From Thermomonas beijingensis (GTDB lineage: Bacteria > Pseudomonadota > Gammaproteobacteria > Xanthomonadales > Xanthomonadaceae): DNA of 64,000 nt. The notes below the pieces were generated by a model, which was not told the DNA's origin, made no database searches, and saw nothing but the letters and a program-made list of their open reading frames with translations. Location: contig NZ_JAIQDJ010000001.1 in the NCBI RefSeq assembly GCF_020034655.1, positions 248,001-312,000 on the forward strand, given 5' to 3'. Made by a program: the position numbers and the translations under genes. This document shows, in pieces, positions 50,433 to 59,885 of this stretch (position 1 is the first letter of the stretch; every line of letters starts with the position of its first letter).

Positions 50433-52352
50433 TCAACGCGGATGCACCCGCACCTGTAGCGGCGCGGCATCAGGCAGGGCTTGCAGGTCTTCCGGCAGCA
50501 CATGTGCCGGCGGGTCGGGTGTCCACAATGACAGCAGGCGCAATCGATGGTGCAATTGCATCCGTTCGTAGCGGGCCACCCATAGCGGCGTGCCATCGGC
50601 CAGGCGCACCGGTGCAGGCCACACGCGCAAGACTTCGATGCGTGCAGGATCGCTGCTCGTGCGGCGCAGCAACAGGCGCTCTGGATGCGCGCTCAAGGCA
50701 ACCGGCAGCACCGGGCGCTCGGCTGCGGGGGTACTGTCATCCAGTAGCCGCAGCGCCGTGACCCAATCGGCGGCGGTCTGCGCGCGCCAGCCATGCTTGA
50801 GCAGCGTTCCTTGCAGGGTTGCCAAATCACCGGCTACTTCCAGATCAAAACGCACGCTGGCGTTGGCCATGCCTTGCGCTTGCCAGTTGCGCATGGTGAT
50901 CGTTTCGCTGGGCGGTGGGGGTTCAAACTGAGCCAGTGTGTGCGGTGCGCTGCGTGGTGCATACCAACAGGCGGCAAGTACGAATACGCCATAAAAACTC
51001 CAGCTGAGCGGGCGCATCCAGTACGAACGCTCGCTGTGACGCCGGTAGGCAATCCCGATCACCAGCACCCACGCTGCGCCAAGTAGCACCCCGCCAATGA
51101 TGTCAGACAACCAGTGCGCACCCAGATACAAGCGCGCAAAGCCCACCAATGCGGTGGCCACGCCGGTCAACAAATATGGCCATACCCGCTGCCGGCCCGG
51201 CAGTTCGCGGGCGATCAATACCGCAAAAAAACCGAACACCACCGTGGTCATGGTGACCGCCACCGATGGGAAGCCAAAACCTGCCGCAGCAAAGGGGGGG
51301 CGTGGCATATCGATCACCGCGTCCAGGGCTTCAGTCAGGCCCAGCCCAATGGCAATGGCGGCCAGCCAATGCAGTGCTGCTTTCCAGCGCCTGCGCCACA
51401 ACAGCCATGCCAGTGCCGCGGCTGATGCCAACCCCAGCACCGGCGCGCTGCCAATGCCGGCCAAGGTGGCCATGGCCCGGTCTGCCAACGGGTTGCGCAG
51501 TGAAAACATCAGCGCATACACCTCGTGGTCCAACCGCAGTGGGCCGCCCTCGGCGAGCAGGGAAACACTGAACCACGTCCACAACCATGCCACCGCAAAC
51601 AGGCAAAGCGCGAGCAATACCAAGGGAGCGGTTTCCGGCCGTCGGCGATCAATCAAGGCCCCCACATGGCGGCGCAAACGGGGATGTGCGTGAATCCAGC
51701 GCAACGTACGTGCCAGCAAGCTGTCGGCATTCAGCGCAAACCAGCGCCATGTGTACAGCACCACGGCCCATGCCAAGGCCAGGGCCGCGAGTAAACCCAA
51801 TAGCACCAACAGCAGTTTGTCGGCCACCGCTGCCACCGCATCGTAAGCTTGGCCCAAGGCCCAGCCCGGCAGCAAGAACAGGATCGCCCACGAGACACAG
51901 GCTAGGCCACTGGCTTTGAAATAGGGCAGCAGCGGCATCTTCGCCATGCCGGCAATGGCCGGCACAAATGGACGCACCGCACCCACGTAGCGGGCAATGA
52001 AAATACTTTTGAACGCATTGCGGCGGAACAGATTTTCGCCGCGATCCAGTAGGCCAGGGTGGCGACTGAACGGCCAGACCCCGCGTAGCGATTCGCCCCA
52101 GCGGCGGCCTATCCAATAGCTCAAACCATCGCCCAGGAACGCACCCAGCGCCGCGCAGCTGACCGCATACGGGCCGGATAATTCGCCCATGCCAATCAAC
52201 ACGCCAATCGCGATCATCAGCGGTAGCGCAGGCACAATCGCACCGATGATGATGATGGCATCGCAAAACGCGATCAAGAACACCAGCACGCCCGCGGCCA
52301 GCGGGTGGGCGCTGATCCAGGCGAGGGTGGCGTCGAACCAGGCACTGTGCAT
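50433..52352 (-). CDS. DedA-PAP2-LssY_C three-domain membrane protein
   Basis: 639 residues. A DedA (SNARE-associated) domain (about 1-200, with GAFLGDGLSYWIGRRWG and RYVGAVRPFVPAIAG) is fused to a PAP2 phosphatase domain (about 240-420) and a soluble LssY-type C-terminal domain. DedA proteins flip undecaprenyl phosphate or other lipids; PAP2 domains dephosphorylate lipid pyrophosphates. PAP2 motif 1 (DMPRPP) and motif 3 (RLYLGAHWLSD, with the nucleophile His) are present, but the PSGH motif reads PSVA, so the general-acid His is missing. The frame upstream of 52352 is a shadow. Confidence 0.85.
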   Translation of the reverse strand: MHSAWFDATLAWISAHPLAAGVLVFLIAFCDAIIIIGAIVPALPLMIAIGVLIGMGELSGPYAVSCAALGAFLGDGLSYWIGRRWGESLRGVWPFSRHPGLLDRGENLFRRNAFKSIFIARYVGAVRPFVPAIAGMAKMPLLPYFKASGLACVSWAILFLLPGWALGQAYDAVAAVADKLLLVLLGLLAALALAWAVVLYTWRWFALNADSLLARTLRWIHAHPRLRRHVGALIDRRRPETAPLVLLALCLFAVAWLWTWFSVSLLAEGGPLRLDHEVYALMFSLRNPLADRAMATLAGIGSAPVLGLASAAALAWLLWRRRWKAALHWLAAIAIGLGLTEALDAVIDMPRPPFAAAGFGFPSVAVTMTTVVFGFFAVLIARELPGRQRVWPYLLTGVATALVGFARLYLGAHWLSDIIGGVLLGAAWVLVIGIAYRRHSERSYWMRPLSWSFYGVFVLAACWYAPRSAPHTLAQFEPPPPSETITMRNWQAQGMANASVRFDLEVAGDLATLQGTLLKHGWRAQTAADWVTALRLLDDSTPAAERPVLPVALSAHPERLLLRRTSSDPARIEVLRVWPAPVRLADGTPLWVARYERMQLHHRLRLLSLWTPDPPAHVLPEDLQALPDAAPLQVRVHPR

Positions 52353-52410
52353 CGGCGAATTATAGGCGGCGGGCTTACACTTCCACGCTGATTTCAGACA
52401 GGACACAGGC

Positions 52411-53232
52411 ATGAGCACGCTGGCTGGCAAGACTCTGTTCATCACCGGGGCTTCCCGCGGGATCGGTTTGGCGATTGCGTTGCGCGCGGCGCGTGATGGC
52501 GCAAACGTGGCTATTGCCGCCAAATCCGATGTCGCCAACCCCAAATTGCCGGGCACGATCCATAGCGCCGCACAGGCGGTGGAGGATGCCGGTGGCCGCG
52601 CGCTGGCACTCAAATGCGATATTCGTGAAGAAGACCAGGTGCGCGCCGCAGTCGCGGCGACGCTGGATACGTTTGGCGGCATCGACATCCTCGTCAACAA
52701 CGCCAGCGCGATTTATTTGCGCGGCACACTGGATACCCCGATGAAGCGTTTTGATCTGATGCAGCAGGTCAATAGCCGTGGCAGTTTTCTTTGCGCGCAG
52801 GCGTGCTTGCCGCATCTGTTGCAAGCGCCCAATCCGCACATCCTCACCTTGTGCCCGCCGCCCACGCTTGACCCCAAATGGTGGGGCCCGCACACCGGCT
52901 ACACCCTTGCAAAAATGGGGATGAGCTTTGTCACCTTGGGCTTGGCAGCCGAGTTTGGCGCGCAGGGTGTGGCGATCAATGCGCTGTGGCCGCGCACCTT
53001 GATTGCCACCGATGCGCTGAACATGATCCCCGGTGTGGATGCCGGCAACGGGCGCTCGCCTGCAATCATGGGGGATGCCGCGCACGTGATATTGACGCGC
53101 AAAGCCGCTGGTTTTTCCGGCAATTTCCTGATTGATGATGACGTACTGCACGCGGCCGGCATCACCGACCTGTCGCACTATGCGGTGGATCCAACCCAGC
53201 CGTTGCTGCCGGATTTGTATCTGGACGCGTGA
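52411..53232 (+). CDS. SDR-family oxidoreductase, HSDL2-like
   Basis: 273 residues. Cofactor loop TGASRGIGLAIAL near the start, NNASAIYLR, and YTLAK as the YxxxK pair. The catalytic Ser position reads LTLCPPPTLDPKWW, a pattern typical of HSDL2-like members. The substrate is unknown; the family is linked to fatty-acid or sterol metabolism. ATG with AGG upstream. The glyoxalase-fold gene follows after 25 bases. Confidence 0.85.
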   Translation: MSTLAGKTLFITGASRGIGLAIALRAARDGANVAIAAKSDVANPKLPGTIHSAAQAVEDAGGRALALKCDIREEDQVRAAVAATLDTFGGIDILVNNASAIYLRGTLDTPMKRFDLMQQVNSRGSFLCAQACLPHLLQAPNPHILTLCPPPTLDPKWWGPHTGYTLAKMGMSFVTLGLAAEFGAQGVAINALWPRTLIATDALNMIPGVDAGNGRSPAIMGDAAHVILTRKAAGFSGNFLIDDDVLHAAGITDLSHYAVDPTQPLLPDLYLDA

Positions 53233-53257
53233 TGGCAATGATTTCCGAGGATGTGAA

Positions 53258-53677
53258 ATGAAATATCTGCACACGATGGTGCGCGTGCGCGATGTGGATG
53301 CATCGCTGCGGTTTTATTGCCAAGGGTTGGGCCTGCGCGAAACGCGGCGCATGGACAACCCGCAAGGCAAGTTCACCCTGATTTTTCTGGCCGCAGAGGC
53401 TACCCCGGAGGCCGAAATCGAGCTGACCCATAACTGGGGTTCCGACGAGGACTACGGCAGTGCGCGCAACTTCGGTCACTTGGCCTTTCGCGTTGAAAAT
53501 ATTTACGCCACCTGTCAGCGCTTGCTGGACATGGGCTACACCATCCATCGCCCACCACGTGATGGGCATATGGCGTTTGTGCGTTCGCCCGACCTGATCT
53601 CGGTTGAGCTGTTGCAAGACGGGTACCTGCCGCCGCAAGAGCCGTGGTTGTCGATGCCCAATACAGGAGTGTGGTGA
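53258..53677 (+). CDS. VOC/glyoxalase I-family protein
   Basis: 139 residues from the ATG at 53258 (MKYLHTMVRVRD), with GAGG 7 bases upstream. VOC fold with HTMVRVRDVDASLRFYCQGLG, IELTHNW and HLAFRVENIYATCQ; the metal ligands His6, Glu (EIELTHNW), His (GHLAF) and Glu (SVELLQ) are in the right places for lactoylglutathione lyase. Likely a methylglyoxal-detoxifying gloA-type enzyme. The start of the aminotransferase lies one base after its stop. Confidence 0.87.
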   Translation: MKYLHTMVRVRDVDASLRFYCQGLGLRETRRMDNPQGKFTLIFLAAEATPEAEIELTHNWGSDEDYGSARNFGHLAFRVENIYATCQRLLDMGYTIHRPPRDGHMAFVRSPDLISVELLQDGYLPPQEPWLSMPNTGVW

Positions 53678-53678
53678 G

Positions 53679-54911
53679 ATGCAGCAAGCGGCAAACAGCA
53701 GTGCGTTATTGGCACTGGGGCGTGAGGTGTTGCTGCCGGTATACCGCCAGCGCGAGTTGATTTTGCAGCGCGGCAAAGGTGCACGCCTGTGGGACAACGA
53801 AGGCCGTGACTACGTGGACTTTGGCGCAGGAATCGCGGTGTGCAGCCTGGGCCATTGCAATCCAGAGTTGAATGCTGCGCTGATCGAACAAGCCGGCAAA
53901 CTCTGGCATACCAGCAATGTGTTTTACAGCGAACCGCCGCTGCGGCTGGCGCAGGAATTGGTGGCGGCCTCGCGTTTTGCCGAGCGCGCATTTCTGTGCA
54001 ACTCCGGTGCCGAAGCCAACGAGGCGGCGATCAAATTGGTGCGCAAATGGGCCAGCGCGCAAGGCCGAGCGCCGGAGCAGCGCACCATCATCACTTTCCA
54101 CGGCAGCTTCCATGGCCGCACCCTGGCCACTGTCACCGCTACCGCGCAGCCCAAATATCAGTACGGCTACGAGCCGCTGCCGGGGGGCTTTCGCTATGTC
54201 GATTTCAACGACATCCCGGCGCTGGATGCGGCAATGGCGGCAGGCGATGTGGCCGCCGTCATGCTGGAGCCGGTACAGGGCGAAAGCGGGGTCATTCCCG
54301 CCGCCGCGGGCTATCTGCAAGCCGTGCGCGCGCTGTGTGATCGGCATGCTGCGCTTTTGGTGCTGGATGAAATCCAGGCGGGCATGGGCCGCACCGGCAG
54401 CTTGTTTGCGCATTGGCAAGATGCCGTCGTGCCCGATATCGTCACTCTGGCCAAGGCACTCGGCGGCGGCTTCCCGACCGGCGCACTGCTGGCCGGCCCC
54501 AAGGTCGCGCAGGTCATGCAGTTTGGCGCACACGGCACCACGTTTGGCGGCAATCCGCTGGCCGCCGCCGTCGCCCGCGTCGCCCTGCGCACACTGGCTT
54601 CCGATGACATTGTCGCCAACGTACAGCGCCAGGCGCACGCCTTGCGTGAAGGCCTTGCCGCCATCAACGCAGACCTTGGACTATTTTCCGAAGTGCGTGG
54701 GCGCGGCCTGATGTTGGGCGCGGTGTTGACGCCAGACTACGCCGGCAAGGCCAGTGCCATGCTGGATCACGCAGCGGAACACGGCTTGCTGCTGCTGCAA
54801 GCCGGCCCCGACGTCCTGCGCTTCGTGCCTGCACTGAATATCAGCGATGCCGAAGTCGCCGATGGTTTGGCGCGGCTGCGGGTAGCGCTTGCGGCGTTTG
54901 TTGCAAGTTAG
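53679..54911 (+). CDS. argD: Class III aminotransferase, acetylornithine/succinylornithine type
   Basis: 410 residues from the ATG at 53679, with AGGAG upstream. PLP fold type I with CNSGAEANEAAIKLVRKWA, FHGSFHGRTLATV, the DEIQAGMGRTG motif and the PLP-Lys in LAKALGGGFPTGA. This matches ArgD/AstC, which transaminate acetylornithine in arginine synthesis or succinylornithine in degradation; the two cannot be told apart here. No other arginine genes are adjacent. Confidence 0.87.
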   Translation: MQQAANSSALLALGREVLLPVYRQRELILQRGKGARLWDNEGRDYVDFGAGIAVCSLGHCNPELNAALIEQAGKLWHTSNVFYSEPPLRLAQELVAASRFAERAFLCNSGAEANEAAIKLVRKWASAQGRAPEQRTIITFHGSFHGRTLATVTATAQPKYQYGYEPLPGGFRYVDFNDIPALDAAMAAGDVAAVMLEPVQGESGVIPAAAGYLQAVRALCDRHAALLVLDEIQAGMGRTGSLFAHWQDAVVPDIVTLAKALGGGFPTGALLAGPKVAQVMQFGAHGTTFGGNPLAAAVARVALRTLASDDIVANVQRQAHALREGLAAINADLGLFSEVRGRGLMLGAVLTPDYAGKASAMLDHAAEHGLLLLQAGPDVLRFVPALNISDAEVADGLARLRVALAAFVAS

Positions 54912-55007
54912 CCGGCCTGCCTTGGTGCTTGGCGGTCTTGGTCTTTGGCGAACATCACTACCCGACCCGGCTCTGGTTCGGGTGGCGATCAACATGTTGC
55001 TGGCGCG

Positions 55008-55811
55008 ATGAGTTTCTTGCTGATCTATGTGGCACTGGGTGCCTGCGTGGGTGTGCTGGCCGGCTTGTTGGGGATTGGTGGCGGCTTGGTGCTGGTGGGC
55101 GCGTTGGCGTGGTTGCTGCCGATGCAGGGCGTGCCGGCGGACGCGGCGATGCATGCGGCCCTAGCCAGTTCGTTGGCCAGCATTGTCCTGACGGCAGCGG
55201 CTTCGGCGCGTGCGCATCACCGGCGAGGCAGTGTGTTGTGGCCGACGGTGGCGTGGATGGTGCCGGGGGTGCTGTTGGGGGGCTGGCTGGGCAGTCGCTT
55301 TGCGATTGCGCTGGACGATGGTGTGCTGCGCTGGTGCGTGGCGGGCTACTGCTGGGTGATTGCTGCGCAGATGTGGTTATCAACCCCCCCCGCCACTGGC
55401 CACGCCGATGTGCTGCCGCGTGGGCCGGGTTATACCGCTGCAGGCGGCGGCATCGGCATCGTCTCGGCGATCATTGGCATTGGTGGCGGCAGTTTGACCG
55501 TGCCGTTGTTGGTGTGGCGTGGAGTTGCACCGGTGCGTGCGGTGGGCACGTCGTCGGCCTGCGGTATCTTTATCGGGTTGGGCAGTGCGCTGGGCTATGC
55601 GCTGCAAGCCCCGGCAGGCGCGCTGCCGTTGGCCGGATCGGTGGGTTATGTGTATGTGCCCGCAGCGATTGCGGTGGCCGCCACTTCGGCACTCGCCGCG
55701 CCGTATGGCACGCGCTTGGCACACGCGCTGAGCGGGCCGGTACTCAAGCGGATATTTGCAATATTCCTGCTGCTGGTGGGCAGTGCGTTTGCGTATGGCG
55801 CGCTGCATTAG
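55008..55811 (+). CDS. TauE/SafE-family membrane permease
   Basis: 267 residues from the ATG at 55008 (MSFLLIYVALG). About eight helices and two copies of the family motif: LLGIGGGLVLVGAL and IIGIGGGSLTVPLL. Members export sulfite or other sulfur-containing organic anions. A run of eight C (55384-55391) lies in the central loop. Its stop overlaps the EEP gene's stop on the other strand. Confidence 0.88.
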   Translation: MSFLLIYVALGACVGVLAGLLGIGGGLVLVGALAWLLPMQGVPADAAMHAALASSLASIVLTAAASARAHHRRGSVLWPTVAWMVPGVLLGGWLGSRFAIALDDGVLRWCVAGYCWVIAAQMWLSTPPATGHADVLPRGPGYTAAGGGIGIVSAIIGIGGGSLTVPLLVWRGVAPVRAVGTSSACGIFIGLGSALGYALQAPAGALPLAGSVGYVYVPAAIAVAATSALAAPYGTRLAHALSGPVLKRIFAIFLLLVGSAFAYGALH

Positions 55812-56566
55812 CGCAGTGCGGCATCGGGCACATCCAATTCCACCGACAGTGCCAGATGATCCGACTGCGCGGCGGGCAGGGCTTGCATCGTGGCCAGATG
55901 CAAACCGGGGGTGACCAGCATGTGGTCGATGGCGCGTTGCGGCCGCCACGAGGGAAACGTGGGCACGCATTGCGGCGGCGGTTGCAGGCCGGTACGGCGG
56001 TACAGCGCCTGCATTTCCGGGCGATCTGGGTCGCAATTGAAGTCACCCATCAGCACCGCATGCGGCAGATCGCTGAGTAATTCGGCGATGAAATCCAGCT
56101 GGTTGCGGCGCGACTGGCTACCCAGCGAGAGGTGGGCGATCGCAATCGTCAGCGCATCGCGGCCATCGCCAAATCGTGCGGTGAGTACACCGCGGCCCTT
56201 GACCCGGCCCGGTAGCGGGTGGTCTTCCACCAGCCGCGGTTCCAACCGACTGAGCAGGCCATTGGCGCTGGAGGCCACGCCGCCCACGTTGCGGTTGGGC
56301 TGGTGGCTCCAGTAGGCAAAGCCGGCGCGCTGGGCCAAGTAGTGGGTCTGGTTGGTGAAGCCGGAACGCAGGCTGCCGGGGTCAGCCTCTTGCAGGCCCA
56401 CGATGTCGTGGCGGCCGGCAAGTTCGGCGATGGTGTCCAACGCGCCGCGTTTGTTGCCCGCCGGCAGCACATGCGACCAGCTGCGCGTCACATAGTCGCC
56501 GTAGCCGCGCGTGCTGGAGCCGGCCTGGATATTGGCGCTGAGCAGGCGCAACCGGCGAGTGGACAT
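55808..56566 (-). CDS. Endonuclease/exonuclease/phosphatase (EEP) family hydrolase
   Basis: 252 residues. EEP-fold motifs in order: LLSANIQAG, VGLQEAD with the metal Glu, AHLSLGSQSRRNQ, MGDFNCDP and the closing RAIDHMLVTPG ... SDHLALSVEL. All catalytic acids and the final His are present. No signal peptide is visible. Substrate unknown; it could be a DNase, a phosphodiesterase or a phospholipid-like hydrolase. Confidence 0.85.
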   Translation of the reverse strand: MSTRRLRLLSANIQAGSSTRGYGDYVTRSWSHVLPAGNKRGALDTIAELAGRHDIVGLQEADPGSLRSGFTNQTHYLAQRAGFAYWSHQPNRNVGGVASSANGLLSRLEPRLVEDHPLPGRVKGRGVLTARFGDGRDALTIAIAHLSLGSQSRRNQLDFIAELLSDLPHAVLMGDFNCDPDRPEMQALYRRTGLQPPPQCVPTFPSWRPQRAIDHMLVTPGLHLATMQALPAAQSDHLALSVELDVPDAALR

Positions 56567-56583
56567 GGCAGCTCAGGCGCACA

Positions 56584-57438
56584 TCAGGGCTTGGCCGCCT
56601 CGTTGGCCGCTGGCGCGGCAGGGGCCGCTGCAGTGGCGGGCACCGTATTGGCCAGTTTGGCGCGTTCGGCCACCACCAATTGGTTGATGATGCGGAACAT
56701 GTCGTCAATGGTCTTGCCTTTGACGCGGTACTTGCCGTCGATCAGGAAGGTCGGTGTACCCATCTGGTCGCCATTGGCAAATGCGGCGGTCATGTACTGC
56801 CGCGCGCGGTTGATTTTGGCGGCCACTGCAAAGCTCTGCATACTGCTCAGGAACTGGCCCGGATCGGCACCATAATTCTTATAGAACGCAGCGATGTCTT
56901 CCGGGGTATCCATGCCGCGCTCGCCTTTCAGCGTCTGATCGACGTGGATTGCACGAAACATCGCATCATGCGTCTTGTCGTGTAGCCCCATTGCTTCTGC
57001 GGCATAGAAAGCCTTGGCGTAGTTGTCCCACGGCCCGCCAAATGCGGCCGGCACTTCGACAAAATGCACATCCGGCGGCAGCTTGGCCTTCATCGCTGAC
57101 ACCGTCGGCTGCACCGCTGCGCAGAACGGGCAGACATAGCCGAAAAATTCCACGATCTCGATCTTGCCGGGCGCGGTATCAAACGGCTGGCCATTGGGAA
57201 TGCTGACAAAATCGGTGCCTTCCACCGGCGGCGGGGCCTTGGCGGCGGCCTCGGCGGCGGCTTTGACATTGGCCTCAGCCGCCGCTGCGCGTTGCGGATC
57301 CTCGGCGCTGGCGGCCTTGGTTTGCGCCTGCGCGGTGGCTGCCGCCGGGTCGGCGTTCACCGCAGCCGGAGCCTTGTCCTTGCAGGCCGCCAACGGCAGC
57401 AGGGCGAGCAGTAGCAGAGCGTGGCGCATCATCGTCAT
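56584..57438 (-). CDS. dsbA: DsbA-like thiol oxidoreductase, putative lipoprotein
   Basis: 284 residues from the ATG at 57438; ATG 57432 is an alternative. A lipoprotein signal (LLLLALLPLAACKD) suggests membrane anchoring. An Ala-rich linker of about 60 residues precedes the thioredoxin-type domain with active site CPFC (GYVCPFCAAV) and cis-Pro loop MGTPTFLIDG, and the tail is again Ala/Pro-rich. It lies 34 bases after a second DsbA gene. CPFC rather than CPHC suggests a different redox potential or client set. Confidence 0.88.
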   Translation of the reverse strand: MTMMRHALLLLALLPLAACKDKAPAAVNADPAAATAQAQTKAASAEDPQRAAAAEANVKAAAEAAAKAPPPVEGTDFVSIPNGQPFDTAPGKIEIVEFFGYVCPFCAAVQPTVSAMKAKLPPDVHFVEVPAAFGGPWDNYAKAFYAAEAMGLHDKTHDAMFRAIHVDQTLKGERGMDTPEDIAAFYKNYGADPGQFLSSMQSFAVAAKINRARQYMTAAFANGDQMGTPTFLIDGKYRVKGKTIDDMFRIINQLVVAERAKLANTVPATAAAPAAPAANEAAKP

Positions 57439-57472
57439 GGCATCAACTTCCAATGGTCTAGAGCAGCAAAGG

Positions 57473-58201
57473 TCAGGAACGGGCGGGGGCAGACTTGGCC
57501 GCTGCGGCTTTCGTGGCGGGTTTGCCTGCAGGCTTGGGTGCAAGTTTGGCCGGCGCGGCGGATTTGGGTGCCAAGGCGTTGACCACCGCGAGTGCATTGG
57601 CCAGCAGGCCCTCGTAGCTGTCACCTTTGATCCGGTAGCGGCCAGCAACAATGATCGACGGAGTGCCTGGAATTTCACTGCGCGCAGCAAATTCATAGGC
57701 GGATTTGAGCTTGGGAAGCAAGCTGGCATTGTCCAGCATCGCAGCCTTGAACGCGGCCGCATTGACGCCTTGCACCTTGCTGGCGAACGCCATGATTTGC
57801 GCGCTGTCGGCATTGCGTGGCAGGTCGCCGGTTTCATGGATGGCAGCGAACAGACGCGGGTGCAGCACATTCAAGGATTTGCTGCTCTGCGCGGCGAAGA
57901 ATGCACGCGACCACGGGTCATCGCGGTCAAACACTCCCGGTACCAGCACCAGTTTGGCGTGTGCCGGCAGTTGTCTGGACCATGCGTCCAGCATCGGAGC
58001 AAAGTGGGCGCAATGGGGGCAGGTATAGGCGAATACTTCCGCCACTTCGACCATGCCCGGCGGCAATTGCTGATAGGGCTGCCCGGCATCGATCAAATCA
58101 TATTGCACACCTGCAGTCAGCCCCGGCAGGGCCTGCTGGGCATGGGCTGGCAACAGCGTGGTGGACAGTAACAGGGCAAAGGTCAGCAGCAGGGAGCGCA
58201 T
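57473..58201 (-). CDS. dsbA: Thiol:disulfide interchange protein DsbA
   Basis: 242 residues. A cleavable signal peptide (MRSLLLTFALLLSTTLLPAHA) precedes a DsbA domain with active site CPHC (YTCPHCAHF) and cis-Pro loop IPGTPSIIVAG. The C-terminal 35 residues are Lys/Ala/Pro repeats. It introduces disulfides into periplasmic proteins, which may include the four-Cys pilins. GGAG lies upstream of the ATG. Tandem with the lipoprotein-type DsbA. Confidence 0.93.
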   Translation of the reverse strand: MRSLLLTFALLLSTTLLPAHAQQALPGLTAGVQYDLIDAGQPYQQLPPGMVEVAEVFAYTCPHCAHFAPMLDAWSRQLPAHAKLVLVPGVFDRDDPWSRAFFAAQSSKSLNVLHPRLFAAIHETGDLPRNADSAQIMAFASKVQGVNAAAFKAAMLDNASLLPKLKSAYEFAARSEIPGTPSIIVAGRYRIKGDSYEGLLANALAVVNALAPKSAAPAKLAPKPAGKPATKAAAAKSAPARS

Positions 58202-58280
58202 CGCATCAGTCTCCAGCGATCAGGGTGGCCGAGCAACAAGCATGCACGGGACAAAACGAACGCATGGTGAAGCGGCATCC

Positions 58281-59048
58281 TCAGCGGGCGATGCTTTCCT
58301 TGGTGGTGCCGGGTGTGCGGGTGTGCAAGCCCTGCACATAGCTGGCCAGTGACTTGATTTCCTCATCGCTCAGCGACTTGGTGACATCCGCCATCAGCTT
58401 GAAATGCGCCGGGTTGGTGTAAGTCGTGGCGCCGGTGCGGTATTCCTCCAGACGACGTGCCACATAGGTGGCATCTTGACCATGCAGGGCCGGATAGGCG
58501 GGGCCGGGGTTGCCCGCACCCGAAGGGCCGTGGCAGGCCATGCAGGCGGGGATGTTGCGGCCGGCATCACCATTGCGGAACAAGATTTCACCCAATTGAT
58601 AGAACTTCTTGCCTTGGTTCGGCCCGGTGGCGATGACGGTATCGTCGGCCACACCTGCGCCGGCCGACTGTTTGGCAAACCACGCGCCAACATCACGCAT
58701 GTCCTGCGCGCTGAGCATGCTGGCAAACGGCACCATCACCCCCGCCAAGCCACTGGTGCGCTGGCTGGTTTTGAACAAATGCAGCTGCTCGGCGATATAG
58801 CGCTCGGGCATGCCTGCGATGCGCGGTGCGCTTTGCTGCATGGCATTGCCATCCAGCCCGTGACAGGCGGCGCAAGCGCCGGCCTTGCTTTGGCCTACTT
58901 GCGGGTCGCCCCAAGTCGCAGGTTTTTCCTGCAATGGTGCAGCTTGTACGGGGGCATTGTCGGGTGCGGCTATCGCCGTGCTCTGGGCATAGGCCACCGC
59001 AGCTAAGGCAAGACAGGCAACACCGGCAAGGGCATGGACAGGACGCAT
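58281..59048 (-). CDS. Diheme cytochrome c4-type protein
   Basis: 255 residues from the ATG at 59048, with GGAG 6 bases upstream. A signal peptide (cut near AYAQS) is followed by two class I cytochrome domains, each with a CxxCH heme site (CAACHG near residue 60 and CMACHG near 165) and a distal Met region. A periplasmic electron carrier, in many relatives to terminal oxidases. It is divergent from engB across a 117-base gap with a palindrome. Confidence 0.92.
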   Translation of the reverse strand: MRPVHALAGVACLALAAVAYAQSTAIAAPDNAPVQAAPLQEKPATWGDPQVGQSKAGACAACHGLDGNAMQQSAPRIAGMPERYIAEQLHLFKTSQRTSGLAGVMVPFASMLSAQDMRDVGAWFAKQSAGAGVADDTVIATGPNQGKKFYQLGEILFRNGDAGRNIPACMACHGPSGAGNPGPAYPALHGQDATYVARRLEEYRTGATTYTNPAHFKLMADVTKSLSDEEIKSLASYVQGLHTRTPGTTKESIAR

Positions 59049-59074
59049 GCAGAACTCCACTGACACGAAAGGAT

Positions 59075-59091
59075 GCAATCCTGAGGATTGC
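59075..59091. promoter_or_regulatory. Perfect palindrome between cytochrome c4 and engB
   Basis: GCAATCC (59075-59081), TGA, GGATTGC (59085-59091). It lies 27 bases upstream of the cytochrome start and 75 bases before engB. Its size suits a dimeric repressor or activator, but no regulator is identified. Confidence 0.35.
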
Positions 59092-59165
59092 TCAACCGGC
59101 AAATTATGGTGGCCACGCGGGAAGCGGTCAAACGGCTCCGATTCCTCCCCCAAGCATGCCATGCT

Positions 59166-59783
<618 letters not shown>

Positions 59784-59885
59784 GTCGATTACTTGCGTTG
59801 GCGGAACACTGCAGGCGTGCTGCCCCGACTTTGTTGCAAGGCTGCACGGGATTAAGCTGGCGGGACTTTCCGATAGATCACGTCG

